A stretch of DNA of 64,000 nucleotides from Vampirovibrionales bacterium (GCA_029866025.1 JARXAD010000007.1:1-64000), one strand, 5' to 3'; shown: positions 36,551 through 45,585, numbered from the stretch's first letter. The notes: generated by a model from the letters alone, not told the origin. Program-made: numbers and translations.

Positions 36551-36555
36551 GACCA

Positions 36556-37722
36556 CTAAACTGGGAGAAGCGTGGCATTTGGAGACTCTTTAGGAGTTTT
36601 TGACGCTGCCAAGCCTTCTTCAAGGGCGTCAATGACTCGCAAATTAGCTTTGGGGTAAGCGTATTGACGCAATTCGGTGGGCAGCACCCACGCCATAGCA
36701 TCGGCACACTTGGGAGTTGGTTCTCCCGATACCCACTGGGTATGGTACGCGTGCAAGGTAATTTTAAAATGGCTGTAGGCATGTTTGACGGTAGCAATTT
36801 TTTTGCCCACCGTGACGGCAATGCCCAATTCTTCTTGTAATTCTCGGTGTACCGTCTCTTCCAGCGTTTCATTGGCTTCTTGTTTTCCACCGGGAAATTC
36901 CCACAAGCCGCCCAGCAAGCCTTTTTGGGGCCGCTGCTGAATCAAGATTTTACCGTTGTGCCAAATAACCGCCGCCCCAATATGAAAATGTGGCACTGGC
37001 GCTTTCGCCACTTTCACGGGACGTTCATGCTGAGTGCCTGCCGCGGCGGCATCGCACCACTGTTTAACAGGGCACAACAAACACTGTGGATTGTTGGGAG
37101 TACAGAGGGTCGCTCCCAGTTCCATAATGGCTTGATTATACGTATACGCATCGTCGGATTCTTCCAGCAGTACTTCGGAATACGTCCACATAGCCTTGGT
37201 GGTGGCAGTCTCTGCCGGAGGGGTATCCACATCGTACAAGCGACTTAACACCCGTTTTACATTGCCATCCAGCAAGGGGTGCTTTTGGCCATGGCCAAAG
37301 GTTAAAATAGCGCCAGCAGTGCTTTTACCCACGCCACATAAGGCTTCCGCTTCTTCTAACGTTTTGGGGAATTTCCCCCCGTGGTGGGCCATCATGTGCT
37401 GGGCCGCTTTGTGAAGGTTCCGCCCACGGCTGTAGTAACCCAAGCCTTCCCACGCTTTTAACACCGCACTTTGGGGCGCCTTGGCCAAGGCTTCAATGGT
37501 TGGAAACTGTTGCAAAAACCGGCCATAATACGGAATAACGGTAGCCACTTGGGTTTGCTGCAACATAATTTCTGACACCCAAATGGCGTAAGGATCGTTG
37601 GTATTACGCCACGGTAAATCGCGGCAATTCAGGCGATACCAATCTTGCAAGGCCGTGGCAAAGCCCTGCTTGTAGAGGCTGGGTATGGGTTTAGCGTCGT
37701 TGGGTTTGGGAGCTTTTTTCAT
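36556..37722 (-). CDS. mutY: A/G-specific adenine glycosylase MutY with intact C-terminal Nudix domain
   Basis: MutY removes adenine mispaired with 8-oxoguanine. The 388-residue protein has catalytic Glu in WVSEIMLQQTQVATVIPYY, the helix-hairpin-helix CGVGKSTAGAIL, catalytic Asp in LLDGNVKRVLSR, and the 4Fe-4S cysteines C-x6-C-x2-C-x5-C (CTPNNPQCLLCPVKQWC). The C-terminal domain contains a complete Nudix box (GGKQEANE...RELQEELGI, about residues 278-301), usually degenerate in MutY, so it may also hydrolyse oxidised nucleotides. Start ATG 37722 has GGTGG upstream; a longer TTG frame to 37791 is less likely. Confidence 0.93.
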   Translation of the reverse strand: MKKAPKPNDAKPIPSLYKQGFATALQDWYRLNCRDLPWRNTNDPYAIWVSEIMLQQTQVATVIPYYGRFLQQFPTIEALAKAPQSAVLKAWEGLGYYSRGRNLHKAAQHMMAHHGGKFPKTLEEAEALCGVGKSTAGAILTFGHGQKHPLLDGNVKRVLSRLYDVDTPPAETATTKAMWTYSEVLLEESDDAYTYNQAIMELGATLCTPNNPQCLLCPVKQWCDAAAAGTQHERPVKVAKAPVPHFHIGAAVIWHNGKILIQQRPQKGLLGGLWEFPGGKQEANETLEETVHRELQEELGIAVTVGKKIATVKHAYSHFKITLHAYHTQWVSGEPTPKCADAMAWVLPTELRQYAYPKANLRVIDALEEGLAASKTPKESPNATLLPV

Positions 37723-38021
37723 GAATCCACCATAGCCTAAACTCACGGTTGTATTCAAAAGGCTTAGAGTGCTGAAGTTGATTTGTAACAAAAAAGAGTG
37801 ATTCCCTTCAGAAAAGGCAATTATCCCTATTATATTGTTTTTATTCAGTATAGATATTCATTCTTAATTATTCATGCTCCAAACCCGATCGATACCACCC
37901 AAATACCCTTACATCCTCCTAATTTTGTCTGTCGTGGCCAATTCTTAAGTCGTCGCTATTGGTAGCAAGGCCTTAGGAATAATTGCGATGCAAAACCATT
38001 GAGAAACATCAGGCCATTTGC
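37723..38021 (+). other. AT-rich intergenic region between mutY and the Ser/Thr-rich gene
   Basis: The region is divergent and noticeably AT-rich (37800-37900 includes TTATATTG, TATAGATA and TTAATTATTC). It probably holds promoters for both flanking genes, but no clear -35/-10 pair stands out and no gene is seen. Confidence 0.4.
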
Positions 38022-39479
38022 ATGCGTCTGACGAGGCTTCCTGTGACGTCTTCCCTAAACAACGCCAGCTTTAACAACAGCGCCAATAACGCGCTGCTGG
38101 CCCAATGGTTGCTTAGTAGTCAGGCCGCTTCAGCCTCTCAGCATCGGGTAGTAGAAGGCAACCGAATACCCAGCTACCTGCTACAAAGCAGCTTTGGCAC
38201 GGTGGAAGGTGGAACGGGTGAGTACAACCCCAAAGACTTTGGCTGGGGTGATTTTCAAAACCCCAAAGACATTATTAAAGCGGGCGAAGACACCACCTTT
38301 GGTAACGGAAATAAAGTGGTGGATCTCTACGGCGAAGCCTTTTTAAAACCCGAAACCATTCGTAAGCGCACCACAGAGCTGGCCGATGGGGTATTTAATG
38401 GCACGGCCATACCCATAACAGGAAAAATTACCAATTTATCCTCGGTGTTTAACACGGGCGATGACAAATACCTCGCAATGCCGTATATTAGCCCGCTGGG
38501 TAACAGCACCATTAGCAACGCCTTTAGCACTTTTGTGTTTTCAACTGTAGTGGGCTCGTTGCTTACGGGTCAGCCCAACCCGCTAACAGCTTCCATGCTA
38601 ACCAACAACCTGTTTGGTTTTGCCGATGGCGATAAATACCAAAACGCCTTTTTAACCAACAGTTTGGGCGCCAAGCCTCCGCTAGAATCTCTCACGGCGG
38701 CGTCGCTGAATGCCAAAGTACTCAGCGATTTAGGCCAATCTCCTCTCAATCAATCGGTGCAAGAGTTTATTTCCGGCACGGATAGCGGCATTCCCAGTAC
38801 GGTTTCTTCCAACACAACGTCATCTGCCGCCAACGCCAGTGATGCCGAATTATTGGCTTTACTCAGCAACAGCGCTACCAGTTCCACTGCAGCCGCTACC
38901 GCCATACCCGCTGCTACCGATAGCGTCTCTGCCGAAACCACCGCATCGGTGGTGTATGGCGACATGCTTAGCGCCAGCCAAGTGGGCATGATGAGCGAAA
39001 CCAGCAACTGGCTCAAACAATATCAAGCGGCCAATGGCACTGGCAGCTCCGCCGGAATAGGCAGCCTACCCAGCGCAACACCCGCTACAGCAGCGGTCAC
39101 AACCACCAGTACAGCTACAGGCATTGATGCCAACAAACTAGCCGACGCCACCCAATGGATAAGACAGCTTAGTGTCTTGGGCGTTGACGCAGAACGCGCC
39201 AAGCGATTGGCTTTACAAAAGTTGTTAGCCCCCGATACCACCGACTACACCTTAAAAGTACCCAGCACAGGCCCTAACCTAAACGCCGAAACCCTCCAAT
39301 CCCTCATTCAATCCACGACGCAAACAACAGTGCAGCAAACCCTGCAAAGCGTGTTTAAAACCATTTTGCCCAAGCTGCAACAGCTGGTGTATTACTGGTC
39401 TCAACACCCACCTTCAACCACAACAAGTGATACTACAACCGACGATCATAGTGACTCTGTAAGCGACAACACCACCTAA
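38022..39479 (+). CDS. Ser/Thr/Ala-rich protein, unknown function
   Basis: The protein is about 485 residues, strikingly rich in Ser, Thr, Ala and Asn, with no signal peptide or membrane segment. The N-terminal third has a folded look (RVVEGNRIPSYLLQSSFGTVEGG; NPKDFGWGDFQNPKD). The middle has repeated short hydrophobic-polar stretches (TSSTAAATAIPAAT; TTAAVTT). The C-terminus is helical (QTTVQQTLQSVFKTILPKLQQLV) and ends in a Thr/Ser/Asp tail. Alternative start GTG 38043 has a better Shine-Dalgarno (GAGG, 6 nt). A surface or secreted protein using a non-Sec route is possible. No family is recognised. Confidence 0.6.
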   Translation: MRLTRLPVTSSLNNASFNNSANNALLAQWLLSSQAASASQHRVVEGNRIPSYLLQSSFGTVEGGTGEYNPKDFGWGDFQNPKDIIKAGEDTTFGNGNKVVDLYGEAFLKPETIRKRTTELADGVFNGTAIPITGKITNLSSVFNTGDDKYLAMPYISPLGNSTISNAFSTFVFSTVVGSLLTGQPNPLTASMLTNNLFGFADGDKYQNAFLTNSLGAKPPLESLTAASLNAKVLSDLGQSPLNQSVQEFISGTDSGIPSTVSSNTTSSAANASDAELLALLSNSATSSTAAATAIPAATDSVSAETTASVVYGDMLSASQVGMMSETSNWLKQYQAANGTGSSAGIGSLPSATPATAAVTTTSTATGIDANKLADATQWIRQLSVLGVDAERAKRLALQKLLAPDTTDYTLKVPSTGPNLNAETLQSLIQSTTQTTVQQTLQSVFKTILPKLQQLVYYWSQHPPSTTTSDTTTDDHSDSVSDNTT

Positions 39480-39915
39480 CAACAAAACACCAAAACCTTG
39501 ACACCCTGGTGAATGGGCCGAGTAATAATCCACGGCCACCGGAACCGCTTCCACCCTTTATACCAACTATGAAACGGCCCTCCGTGTTTTGAGAGAGAAG
39601 AAGAGCGTTAATTAATGAGAGAGAGAATGAATTATTAAAATTAATTATTAAATTGAATCATCGTGAATGACCCCACCTCAATTAAACACAACTTTATTTA
39701 GATTCATGACACTAACTATCTCGTTTAACTACCTGAGAAACAAGGTAACCGCCACGCGACGTTTGGAAGCCCCCTGTTAAGGGACCCTAAGGACCACCGA
39801 GACTGAGTCTACTGTCTACTACTGACGACCCACTCATCCGAGTCACCACCCACTCCGCTCCACACGTCGCAGGCTTTACCCTCACCTTGTTTAAAAGCAT
39901 GATTGTTATTCATTA
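39480..39915. other. 436-bp intergenic region, possible promoter and untranslated RNA
   Basis: There is no supported gene here. TTGACA (39497-39502) is followed after 19 bp by TAATAA (39522-39527), a possible promoter reading rightward with no coding gene downstream on that strand. A purine tract (GAGAGAG repeats) lies around 39590-39630, then an AT-rich block, then a pyrimidine-rich stretch at 39798-39870. The 3' end of the HDOD gene (minus strand) is at 39916. Confidence 0.4.
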
Positions 39916-40902
39916 TTATTCGGCAAACAAGGTCGCAATTTGCTCGCAGGCGTCCATACACTTGGGCCACACTGCCACCACTTGCGCGCGCGTTACGTTT
40001 AACGCGGCTAGCCAGTCTTCATTCATTTCAATAGTACTGGCACCCAATAAGGCATCAGCGCCTTTATCATACAGGGCATGGGCTAAGGTATTGGCAATAG
40101 CCACCACCAACACCAAGGGCGGGCAATGGGTTGCCTGGAGCGGTGTGTGATGAAAGGCCATCACTTCTTGAATAGCCACCGGCAGCTTCCAGCGATGGGC
40201 CAAAATAGCACCCAAAGCGGTATGGCTTAGTCCCAGTTGTTCTACTTCCGCCTCAAAAAAAGAAGTGCCATAGTAGACTTGTTTTTGGAGCCGAGCGTCA
40301 TGGAGAAATGGGCGATACACATCGGGGAAATACACATCCAGCACCAGTTTTCCCATATCGTGGAGCATGCCTGCCGTAAAGGCGTCATCGCTGCCCGGTA
40401 ATTTAAAGTGCTCGGCCAAGGTTTTGGCCATAAGCGCGGTAGCGGCACTGTGCCACCAAAAGGCTTCGTGATTGAGGCCATCGGGGTGTTGTTTGCCTTC
40501 AAACAGTTTAAGCACGCTGGCACTCAGCACCACGCCTCGCACCGCATTAAAGCCCATTAACATCATGCCATGCTGAATAGACGTAATTTGACGCTGTACC
40601 CCAAAAGCCGCTGAATTAACCATACGCAGCACTTTGGAGGTTAGCGCTGGATCGTAGGCAATCACATTAGCCACACGAGACGCCGGCACTTGAGGATCTT
40701 GCATTAAATGCAGCAAGTGGGTCATTACCGTGGGTAAGGACGGCAAATCTCTAATTTTTTTTAACGCCACCGGATTCAGCTGAGCCAGCGTCCGTTCCGT
40801 CCAAGCTTCCAAACTCACCGCATCAGCAAACACAACGGATTCCCCCACAACGGAGGCCTCCAGTGGTTGAGCTTCTGTCAATGATAGGGACGCATCCAGC
40901 AC
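39916..40902 (-). CDS. HDOD domain signalling protein
   Basis: The 328-residue protein has an HDOD domain, a HD-related signal-output module. Typical features are LPSLPTVMTHLLHLMQDPQVPASRVANVIAYDPALTSKVLRMVNSAAFG and the HD-like TAGMLHDMGKLVLDVYFP. HDOD proteins often act in signalling, motility or stress responses. The GTG start at 40902 has AAGGA 7 nt upstream. It follows the receiver-like gene on the same strand by 21 nt, so the two probably form one operon. Confidence 0.85.
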   Translation of the reverse strand: MLDASLSLTEAQPLEASVVGESVVFADAVSLEAWTERTLAQLNPVALKKIRDLPSLPTVMTHLLHLMQDPQVPASRVANVIAYDPALTSKVLRMVNSAAFGVQRQITSIQHGMMLMGFNAVRGVVLSASVLKLFEGKQHPDGLNHEAFWWHSAATALMAKTLAEHFKLPGSDDAFTAGMLHDMGKLVLDVYFPDVYRPFLHDARLQKQVYYGTSFFEAEVEQLGLSHTALGAILAHRWKLPVAIQEVMAFHHTPLQATHCPPLVLVVAIANTLAHALYDKGADALLGASTIEMNEDWLAALNVTRAQVVAVWPKCMDACEQIATLFAE

Positions 40903-40923
40903 CGAGTATCCTTAACCCATCCT

Positions 40924-41823
40924 TTAAAACTGCTCATCGGCCATTTGGCGGGCCAAGGACAATTTGGCCTTGTACAAGCGCACGGCCTTACTTACGGAAA
41001 AGGTATTGAGAGGCTTGATCACCACTTCAATACCCGCTTGGCGGGCCTGATCGAGAATACGCTCGCGATCCACCACATCGCCCGCCGTAGCCTGTGGAGC
41101 AACTGTTAAAATCACATGCTCAATACCAAAAGTACGACGCAAACTATTGAGCTTGGCCACCATGCTGGTTAAGGGGTGGGCGGCTTCATCCACAATCAAC
41201 ACCGAAGGACGAACCCGCTTTACCCACTCAATGAGTTGGGCCGGATCATGACTGCAATGCAAGTGGGGCATACGAACCCCTGCCAGGGTGAGGGTATCAA
41301 TGAGTTTGCGTAAATGCTTGTCACTGGGGTCAATCAGCACCATTTCCATGGAATGAGCCCCTGCCGTTGTTCTGGTACCGTTGCCCTGTAAGGCTTCGGG
41401 CAAGGTAACCCCCACTGGCGGTACCAACGAAGGCGTATCAACGTTTTGTGTTTCGCCCGTTTCTCGGTTTTGAATAATAAATTGGGCCGGTTTGGCCCCA
41501 TGACGAATAAGCTTGGGCAACATGTGAGGTTTTACCGTAACCCCCGCAGGTAATAATAACAGGCCATTGGATCCCGATTCGCCGCTAGGCGACGGTGCTG
41601 CGTAAATATCTTCACGCGCTAGTAGTTCCATGTCGTCGGGCAGCCATGTTAGCGAGGCCACAGCTTCATCCGCCTCTGGAGAAAAGGCCCCTTGGCGAGA
41701 TTTTACTGTGGTGCTTGTATTTGTGCTTGTGGTCGTGTTGGCCTGAAAGGGTTTAAAAGGCTTGTTTAACCCTTGGGCATTGCCTTGATTGGAAGCAAGA
41801 GGTTTTGGCAAAAAATCAAACAT
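40924..41823 (-). CDS. protein with C-terminal receiver-like domain, partner of the HDOD protein
   Basis: This protein of about 299 residues has a Thr/Ser/Asn-rich N-terminus, a middle region with LLLLPAGVTVKPHMLPKLIRHG, and a C-terminal domain resembling a response-regulator receiver fold: MVLIDPSDKHLRKLIDTL at the start, RPSVLIVDEAAHPLTSM near the phosphorylation-site position and VVIKPLNTFSV at the end (the KP motif of receivers). The usual Asp triad is hard to place, so phosphorylation is uncertain. ATG 41823 with GGAG 9 nt upstream is preferred over ATG 41838. Confidence 0.65.
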   Translation of the reverse strand: MFDFLPKPLASNQGNAQGLNKPFKPFQANTTTSTNTSTTVKSRQGAFSPEADEAVASLTWLPDDMELLAREDIYAAPSPSGESGSNGLLLLPAGVTVKPHMLPKLIRHGAKPAQFIIQNRETGETQNVDTPSLVPPVGVTLPEALQGNGTRTTAGAHSMEMVLIDPSDKHLRKLIDTLTLAGVRMPHLHCSHDPAQLIEWVKRVRPSVLIVDEAAHPLTSMVAKLNSLRRTFGIEHVILTVAPQATAGDVVDRERILDQARQAGIEVVIKPLNTFSVSKAVRLYKAKLSLARQMADEQF

Positions 41824-41995
41824 TGGGGGTGTCTCCATCGTCTCTCTCGGGTTTTATCCGCTCTTGTCCTTGTTATCGGCAAATCCATCGCCTTTCTTCA
41901 GGTAAAGCACCCAACAATCTCCTGCATTTACAGGAGCGACTATAAATCGTCACTCAATAGCCTACTCGACGCGATAGCCTGCCGGCGGTAGAGTA

Positions 41996-42739
41996 ATGAG
42001 TATGACTTCCACATCTTCTTCTGCCATACCCACGGAACTGCCTGCCCCCCAAGGCCAGCACCGAGAGCCTTTGGTGGCCGCCATGTTTAATCGCATTGCC
42101 CCCACCTACGACTGCCTCAATGATGTGATTTCCTTTGGCATGCACCGCGTGTGGAAACGCCAAGCCGTAAAGGCTTTGCACCTTAAGGCTGGCCAAACGG
42201 TGTTGGATGTGTGCACCGGCACCGGCGATTTATTGGCCTATTTAGCCCCTGCGGTGGGCCCCAGTGGAAAGCTTATTGGGGTGGATGTGTCTGCCGATAT
42301 GCTGGCCGTGGCCCAAAAGCGCTTTGGAACCGTTGCCACACTGCATCATGCCAGTGCTTTGGCCTTGCCGTTAGCCAGTGCTTCGGTGGATGCGGCTATG
42401 GTCTCTTTTGGGTTGCGCAATGTGGATGACGTGCCCCAAGCCATTAGCGAAATGGCCCGTACGCTAAAGCCCGGTGGAATAATGGTCAGCTTAGATACCA
42501 CCCCCGACCCGTGGCTACCCGGTTACTGGTGGTATTTTGATACGATTATGCCCTTGGTGGGCCGCTTTATGTCGGGGGATGTGGGTGCTTACCAGTATTT
42601 AAGCGAATCCAGCAAGCGCTTTGCCCCACCCAGCCAACTGGCCTTGTGGTTTGAAGAATCGGGGCTGGAGAATGTTTGTGCAAAGCGGTTGGCCTTTGGC
42701 AGCGTGGCGCTTATTGTTGGGCAAAAGCCTGCGCTTTAA
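41996..42739 (+). CDS. ubiE: demethylmenaquinone/ubiquinone methyltransferase
   Basis: This 247-residue methyltransferase carries out the C-methylation step of menaquinone (menG) or ubiquinone synthesis. It has MFNRIAPTYDCLNDVISFGMHRVWK, a signature of UbiE/MenG, SAM motif I VLDVCTGTGDLLAYLA, and FGLRNVDDVPQAISEMARTLKPGG. Given the inferred lineage, menaquinone or plastoquinone-type chemistry is more likely than ubiquinone, but this cannot be decided here. It is divergent from the receiver-like gene. Confidence 0.93.
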   Translation: MSMTSTSSSAIPTELPAPQGQHREPLVAAMFNRIAPTYDCLNDVISFGMHRVWKRQAVKALHLKAGQTVLDVCTGTGDLLAYLAPAVGPSGKLIGVDVSADMLAVAQKRFGTVATLHHASALALPLASASVDAAMVSFGLRNVDDVPQAISEMARTLKPGGIMVSLDTTPDPWLPGYWWYFDTIMPLVGRFMSGDVGAYQYLSESSKRFAPPSQLALWFEESGLENVCAKRLAFGSVALIVGQKPAL

Positions 42740-42792
42740 GGTAACCGGCCAAAAACCTCTTTATAAATAATAGGGGGGATCTTTAAGGGTGA

Positions 42793-42903
42793 GGGAACGG
42801 CCCCCTCAAGCAAAGATTCTCAAATAAAAACGGTGCCATCCCGGGTGCTGGAGAATTCATTCTCGACAGCAAAGAAAGGGGATGACACCGGCGCACCGTT
42901 CCC
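42793..42903. repeat. nested inverted repeats, candidate structured RNA or bidirectional terminator
   Basis: Outer arms GGGAACGG (42793-42800) and CCGTTCCC (42896-42903) are perfectly complementary. Within them CGGTGCCATCCC (42831-42842) pairs with the GGGATGACACCG of 42879-42890 (one mismatch). Next comes GCTG (42847-42850) with CAGC (42867-42870), and innermost GAGAAT (42851-42856) with ATTCTC (42859-42864). This lies between convergent ubiE and the gene at 42948, with no run of T after it on the plus strand. Confidence 0.6.
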
Positions 42904-42947
42904 GTGAGTGTGTGGGTTGGGTGCGAGTAGGAGGGAAAGGAAAGGTG

Positions 42948-43925
42948 TTACGCTAAAGGCGGTTGCGTGCCAAAGGTAGAAAACTGAGGGCCTGCTCCGT
43001 AATTTGCCAACGCATTAGACGGAGAAACAAATTGTTGGGGAGGGACTGCATTAGGTGGGCTTTGAGCGCCAGAGCTACTAAACCAGCTGCTCATTCCTTT
43101 AATCAGAGAGACTGCCGTCCACGCCGCAGCAATACCACCCGCCAACCAGCCTATAGGCCCAGCAAAGCCCATGCCTGTAAGCACCGAGCGTAACGAGAAC
43201 CGGAGACCCGTTTGAGTCAGAGTGGTGCTAGCAGTCCCGGTACCACAAAAGCTACCAGCGCCTTTTAAGAAACGGGCAATACCTGAGTACCATCGTTTTT
43301 CGCCAAGGGTGTTCCAGCCGGGGCCAAACTCTGCAACACGCTTTAAGCCGTTCCAAAGGCCACCGCTGGCTTTGCCACGGCCCAACAAGTTGCCCACACC
43401 GCATTTATCCAGCACAAAGCTAGAGATTTTATTGCCCCAAGGCACCAATTTTTCAGTAAACCAGTGGCACATATCCACCAACCCATGAAAAGGCTTTGCA
43501 AACCAATTGGCCTTGGCTCGTTTTAAAACATCTGTCGCTACTTTTTCTCCGGCGGCGTTTTTTTCCATTACTTTACCGCCCAAACCAAAAAGGCTTAACA
43601 TGCCCACCATTGCGGGCATGTATACCCAACTACTGGCGCTTTCAAAGCGGTGCCATAAGGTGCCAAAAAAGCCTTTGGGCTTGGGCGCTTCTTGTGCAGC
43701 CCCTTGCAAGCCGCGCTGCTGAGACAATTGTTGCATGGCTTCTGGACTGAGCGCCATGGCGTCTCCCATGGGTGCGCTGGCCGCGTCTTTCATATTTAAC
43801 AATAACTGTGTTTGAGCCTTTTGAGCCGCTAAATCCGCTTCCGACAATCCAGCCGTCACATCAAAATTTTGGCCCTGAATGGTCCCAAATTGAACAGCGC
43901 TGAATGGATTTTTGGAATCACTCAT
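42948..43925 (-). CDS. hypothetical protein with two hydrophobic segments
   Basis: The protein has 325 residues, a Gln/Ala/Met-rich N-terminal 95, then a hydrophobic segment (YMPAMVGMLSLFGLGG, about 98-114) and a second, longer one near 265-290 (GPIGWLAGGIAAAWTAVSLI). The C-terminus is Pro/Ser/Gln-rich and disordered. There is no signal peptide. The pattern of hydrophobic patches in an otherwise soluble protein is seen in secreted effectors and translocon proteins as well as in membrane proteins, so topology is open. No family is recognised. Confidence 0.55.
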   Translation of the reverse strand: MSDSKNPFSAVQFGTIQGQNFDVTAGLSEADLAAQKAQTQLLLNMKDAASAPMGDAMALSPEAMQQLSQQRGLQGAAQEAPKPKGFFGTLWHRFESASSWVYMPAMVGMLSLFGLGGKVMEKNAAGEKVATDVLKRAKANWFAKPFHGLVDMCHWFTEKLVPWGNKISSFVLDKCGVGNLLGRGKASGGLWNGLKRVAEFGPGWNTLGEKRWYSGIARFLKGAGSFCGTGTASTTLTQTGLRFSLRSVLTGMGFAGPIGWLAGGIAAAWTAVSLIKGMSSWFSSSGAQSPPNAVPPQQFVSPSNALANYGAGPQFSTFGTQPPLA

Positions 43926-44341
43926 GGTGATGGTGACGCTCTCAATCTCTCGCTCTGGCCATGTCTCTTCACGGCCTGTCCCCTAAGTTAGGTTTTACTA
44001 GCCACTCATTTCAAGTGAAGCCAGTAATCCTTATATGGATAAACACCAGCCTCGTGATTTTGATGCCGTTTTGTAACGGGTTTGTTTCACAAAACATTCC
44101 TTTTGTTAACCGCCGGAGTAACGGTTTGTTACAGCTTACCGACCTTTCCTACAGACGGTAGAGGGAGCATCCGAAGCTTAATTATCGGACAACATTAATT
44201 TAACAATTAATTACCAGCCTCAATTCCACCCCATCGGATTGCTGGGTTTGTTGGCGTCAGATTTTTATGTGACGGCCTATAAAACCTTAGCCAACAGGAG
44301 GGGGAATGCTTGAGAGACCTACCTTAATCAGGGAGCTATTT
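43926..44341. other. divergent intergenic region
   Basis: No gene is seen. Short inverted repeats occur, for example GTAAC/GTTAC around 44112-44126 and ACCG/CGGT around 44139-44160, and an AT-rich segment lies at 44176-44215. TATAAA (44278-44283) lies 15 nt before the GGAGG at 44298-44302 and may be part of a promoter for the downstream gene, but no good -35 is found. Confidence 0.4.
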
Positions 44342-45403
44342 ATGCTGCACTTTTTTAACAAAAAAATGCCCACCATGGACGCACCATATTCTAAAAAATT
44401 AACAAGCTGCTTACTCATAAGCGCCCTATGGATGAGCGTGTGTTTGCCGGCCAGTACGGCACCCTTCCCTCCGCAAACCACTGTTGCACTGGGGGGCCAA
44501 CACTCTTCTGCCACTGCATTGTTGGTTACCAACAGTAGCCCTTCTGCATCGGCAGCACAAGCCGCTTCGTTTCAAAACGCCTATCGTCAAGGGGTATTGG
44601 CGTATCGCCATGGCGATTACACCACCGCCCTAAACCATTTTTACCAAGCCGAAGCCTTAGAACCTGACCACGTCAATACCCAATATTACTTAGCGCTGGT
44701 GTTAGACACCTTGGCCAAGCCCAACGAAGCCCAAAAGTATTACGGCCTAGTAAGCACCTATGGTGCTGAGGCGCCTATTTTACTGTATTCTCGCCAGCGC
44801 CTCAAAGAACTCTCAGAAACCGCAACAATCGCAACCAGTACCCCCTCTAAAAATATGTCCATTAGTAACGCCATGGCAATGCCTGTTACCTCGTTACTAA
44901 CCAACCCCAGCACGTCTCATACCCTTAACACCACCGTCAATCAAATTACGCAGCATCTGCAATCGGGCCTTCAGTCGTTAGCTAGCCCCAACAGCGAAGC
45001 CTCTAAAGCCGTTGAAGACCCCGGCATTGTCATCCCTTTAATGAACCAAACCAACGCTTTAATGGTCTCAGCCAAGCTAAACGACCGCGCCACTGGCACC
45101 TTTGTGGTGGATACGGGTGCCACGTACACGTCCATCTCTCAAGAACTGGCGGATAGCATGGGCCCCGGCCTTCGCTACGTAGGTACGGTGCGCATTACCA
45201 CAGCCAATGGCCAAATTGATGTGCCCAAAGTGGTCATCGATCGCATTCGCATTAACAACCTGGAAGCTCGCAATGTGGAAGCCACGGTCATTAACTTACA
45301 CAAAGGTGGTAGTTTCTCTGGATTATTGGGCCTAAGCTTTTTGCGTAATTTTCAGCTCACCATTAACCCCAAGTCCAATCAGTTGGTATTTCGCGCCATT
45401 TAA
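44342..45403 (+). CDS. exported TPR protein with retropepsin-like aspartic protease domain
   Basis: The protein has about 353 residues. A basic N-region and a hydrophobic segment (LTSCLLISALWMSVCLPASTA) suggest Sec export. Residues about 75-145 contain a TPR-like repeat (AYRHGDYTTALNHFYQAEALEPDHVNTQYYLALVLDTL). The C-terminal domain has FVVDTGATYTSISQELA, the Asp-Thr-Gly active site of retropepsin-like (clan AA) proteases, with a GLLGLSFLRNFQ closing motif. A homodimer would supply the second aspartate. ATG 44342 has GGGAG 6 nt upstream; ATG 44306 with GGAGGGGG is an alternative. Confidence 0.8.
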   Translation: MLHFFNKKMPTMDAPYSKKLTSCLLISALWMSVCLPASTAPFPPQTTVALGGQHSSATALLVTNSSPSASAAQAASFQNAYRQGVLAYRHGDYTTALNHFYQAEALEPDHVNTQYYLALVLDTLAKPNEAQKYYGLVSTYGAEAPILLYSRQRLKELSETATIATSTPSKNMSISNAMAMPVTSLLTNPSTSHTLNTTVNQITQHLQSGLQSLASPNSEASKAVEDPGIVIPLMNQTNALMVSAKLNDRATGTFVVDTGATYTSISQELADSMGPGLRYVGTVRITTANGQIDVPKVVIDRIRINNLEARNVEATVINLHKGGSFSGLLGLSFLRNFQLTINPKSNQLVFRAI

Positions 45404-45435
45404 TGTGACTTATTTCTAATCAATAACTTCCTTTG

Positions 45436-45477
45436 GGCCTGCAAATCTTCTGTAACAGAAGGGTGGCGGGCCTTTTT
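45436..45477 (+). terminator. intrinsic terminator after the retropepsin gene
   Basis: GGCCTGC (45436-45442) pairs with GCGGGCC (45466-45472, one G-T pair), enclosing a second stem CTTCTG/CAGAAG (45447-45452 with 45456-45461). Five T follow at 45473-45477. Confidence 0.75.
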
Positions 45478-45585
45478 ATTGAGAATACCCTTGCTTACTG
45501 GCTTCAGGTGCTGCTCAGCCGTTGATATAATTAATATATTCTATACTCAATTGCATAACATTAGACCGGGGGTGAATCCTTTGCC

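Noticed and set aside
39760-39890. pyrimidine-rich block considered as a tRNA or SRP RNA
   Set aside because: No TΨC-type GTTCRANNC sequence, no cloverleaf pairing, and no SRP tetraloop motif was found.
44100-44215. short inverted repeats considered as an insertion site
   Set aside because: The arms are only 4-5 bp and no transposase or target duplication is nearby.
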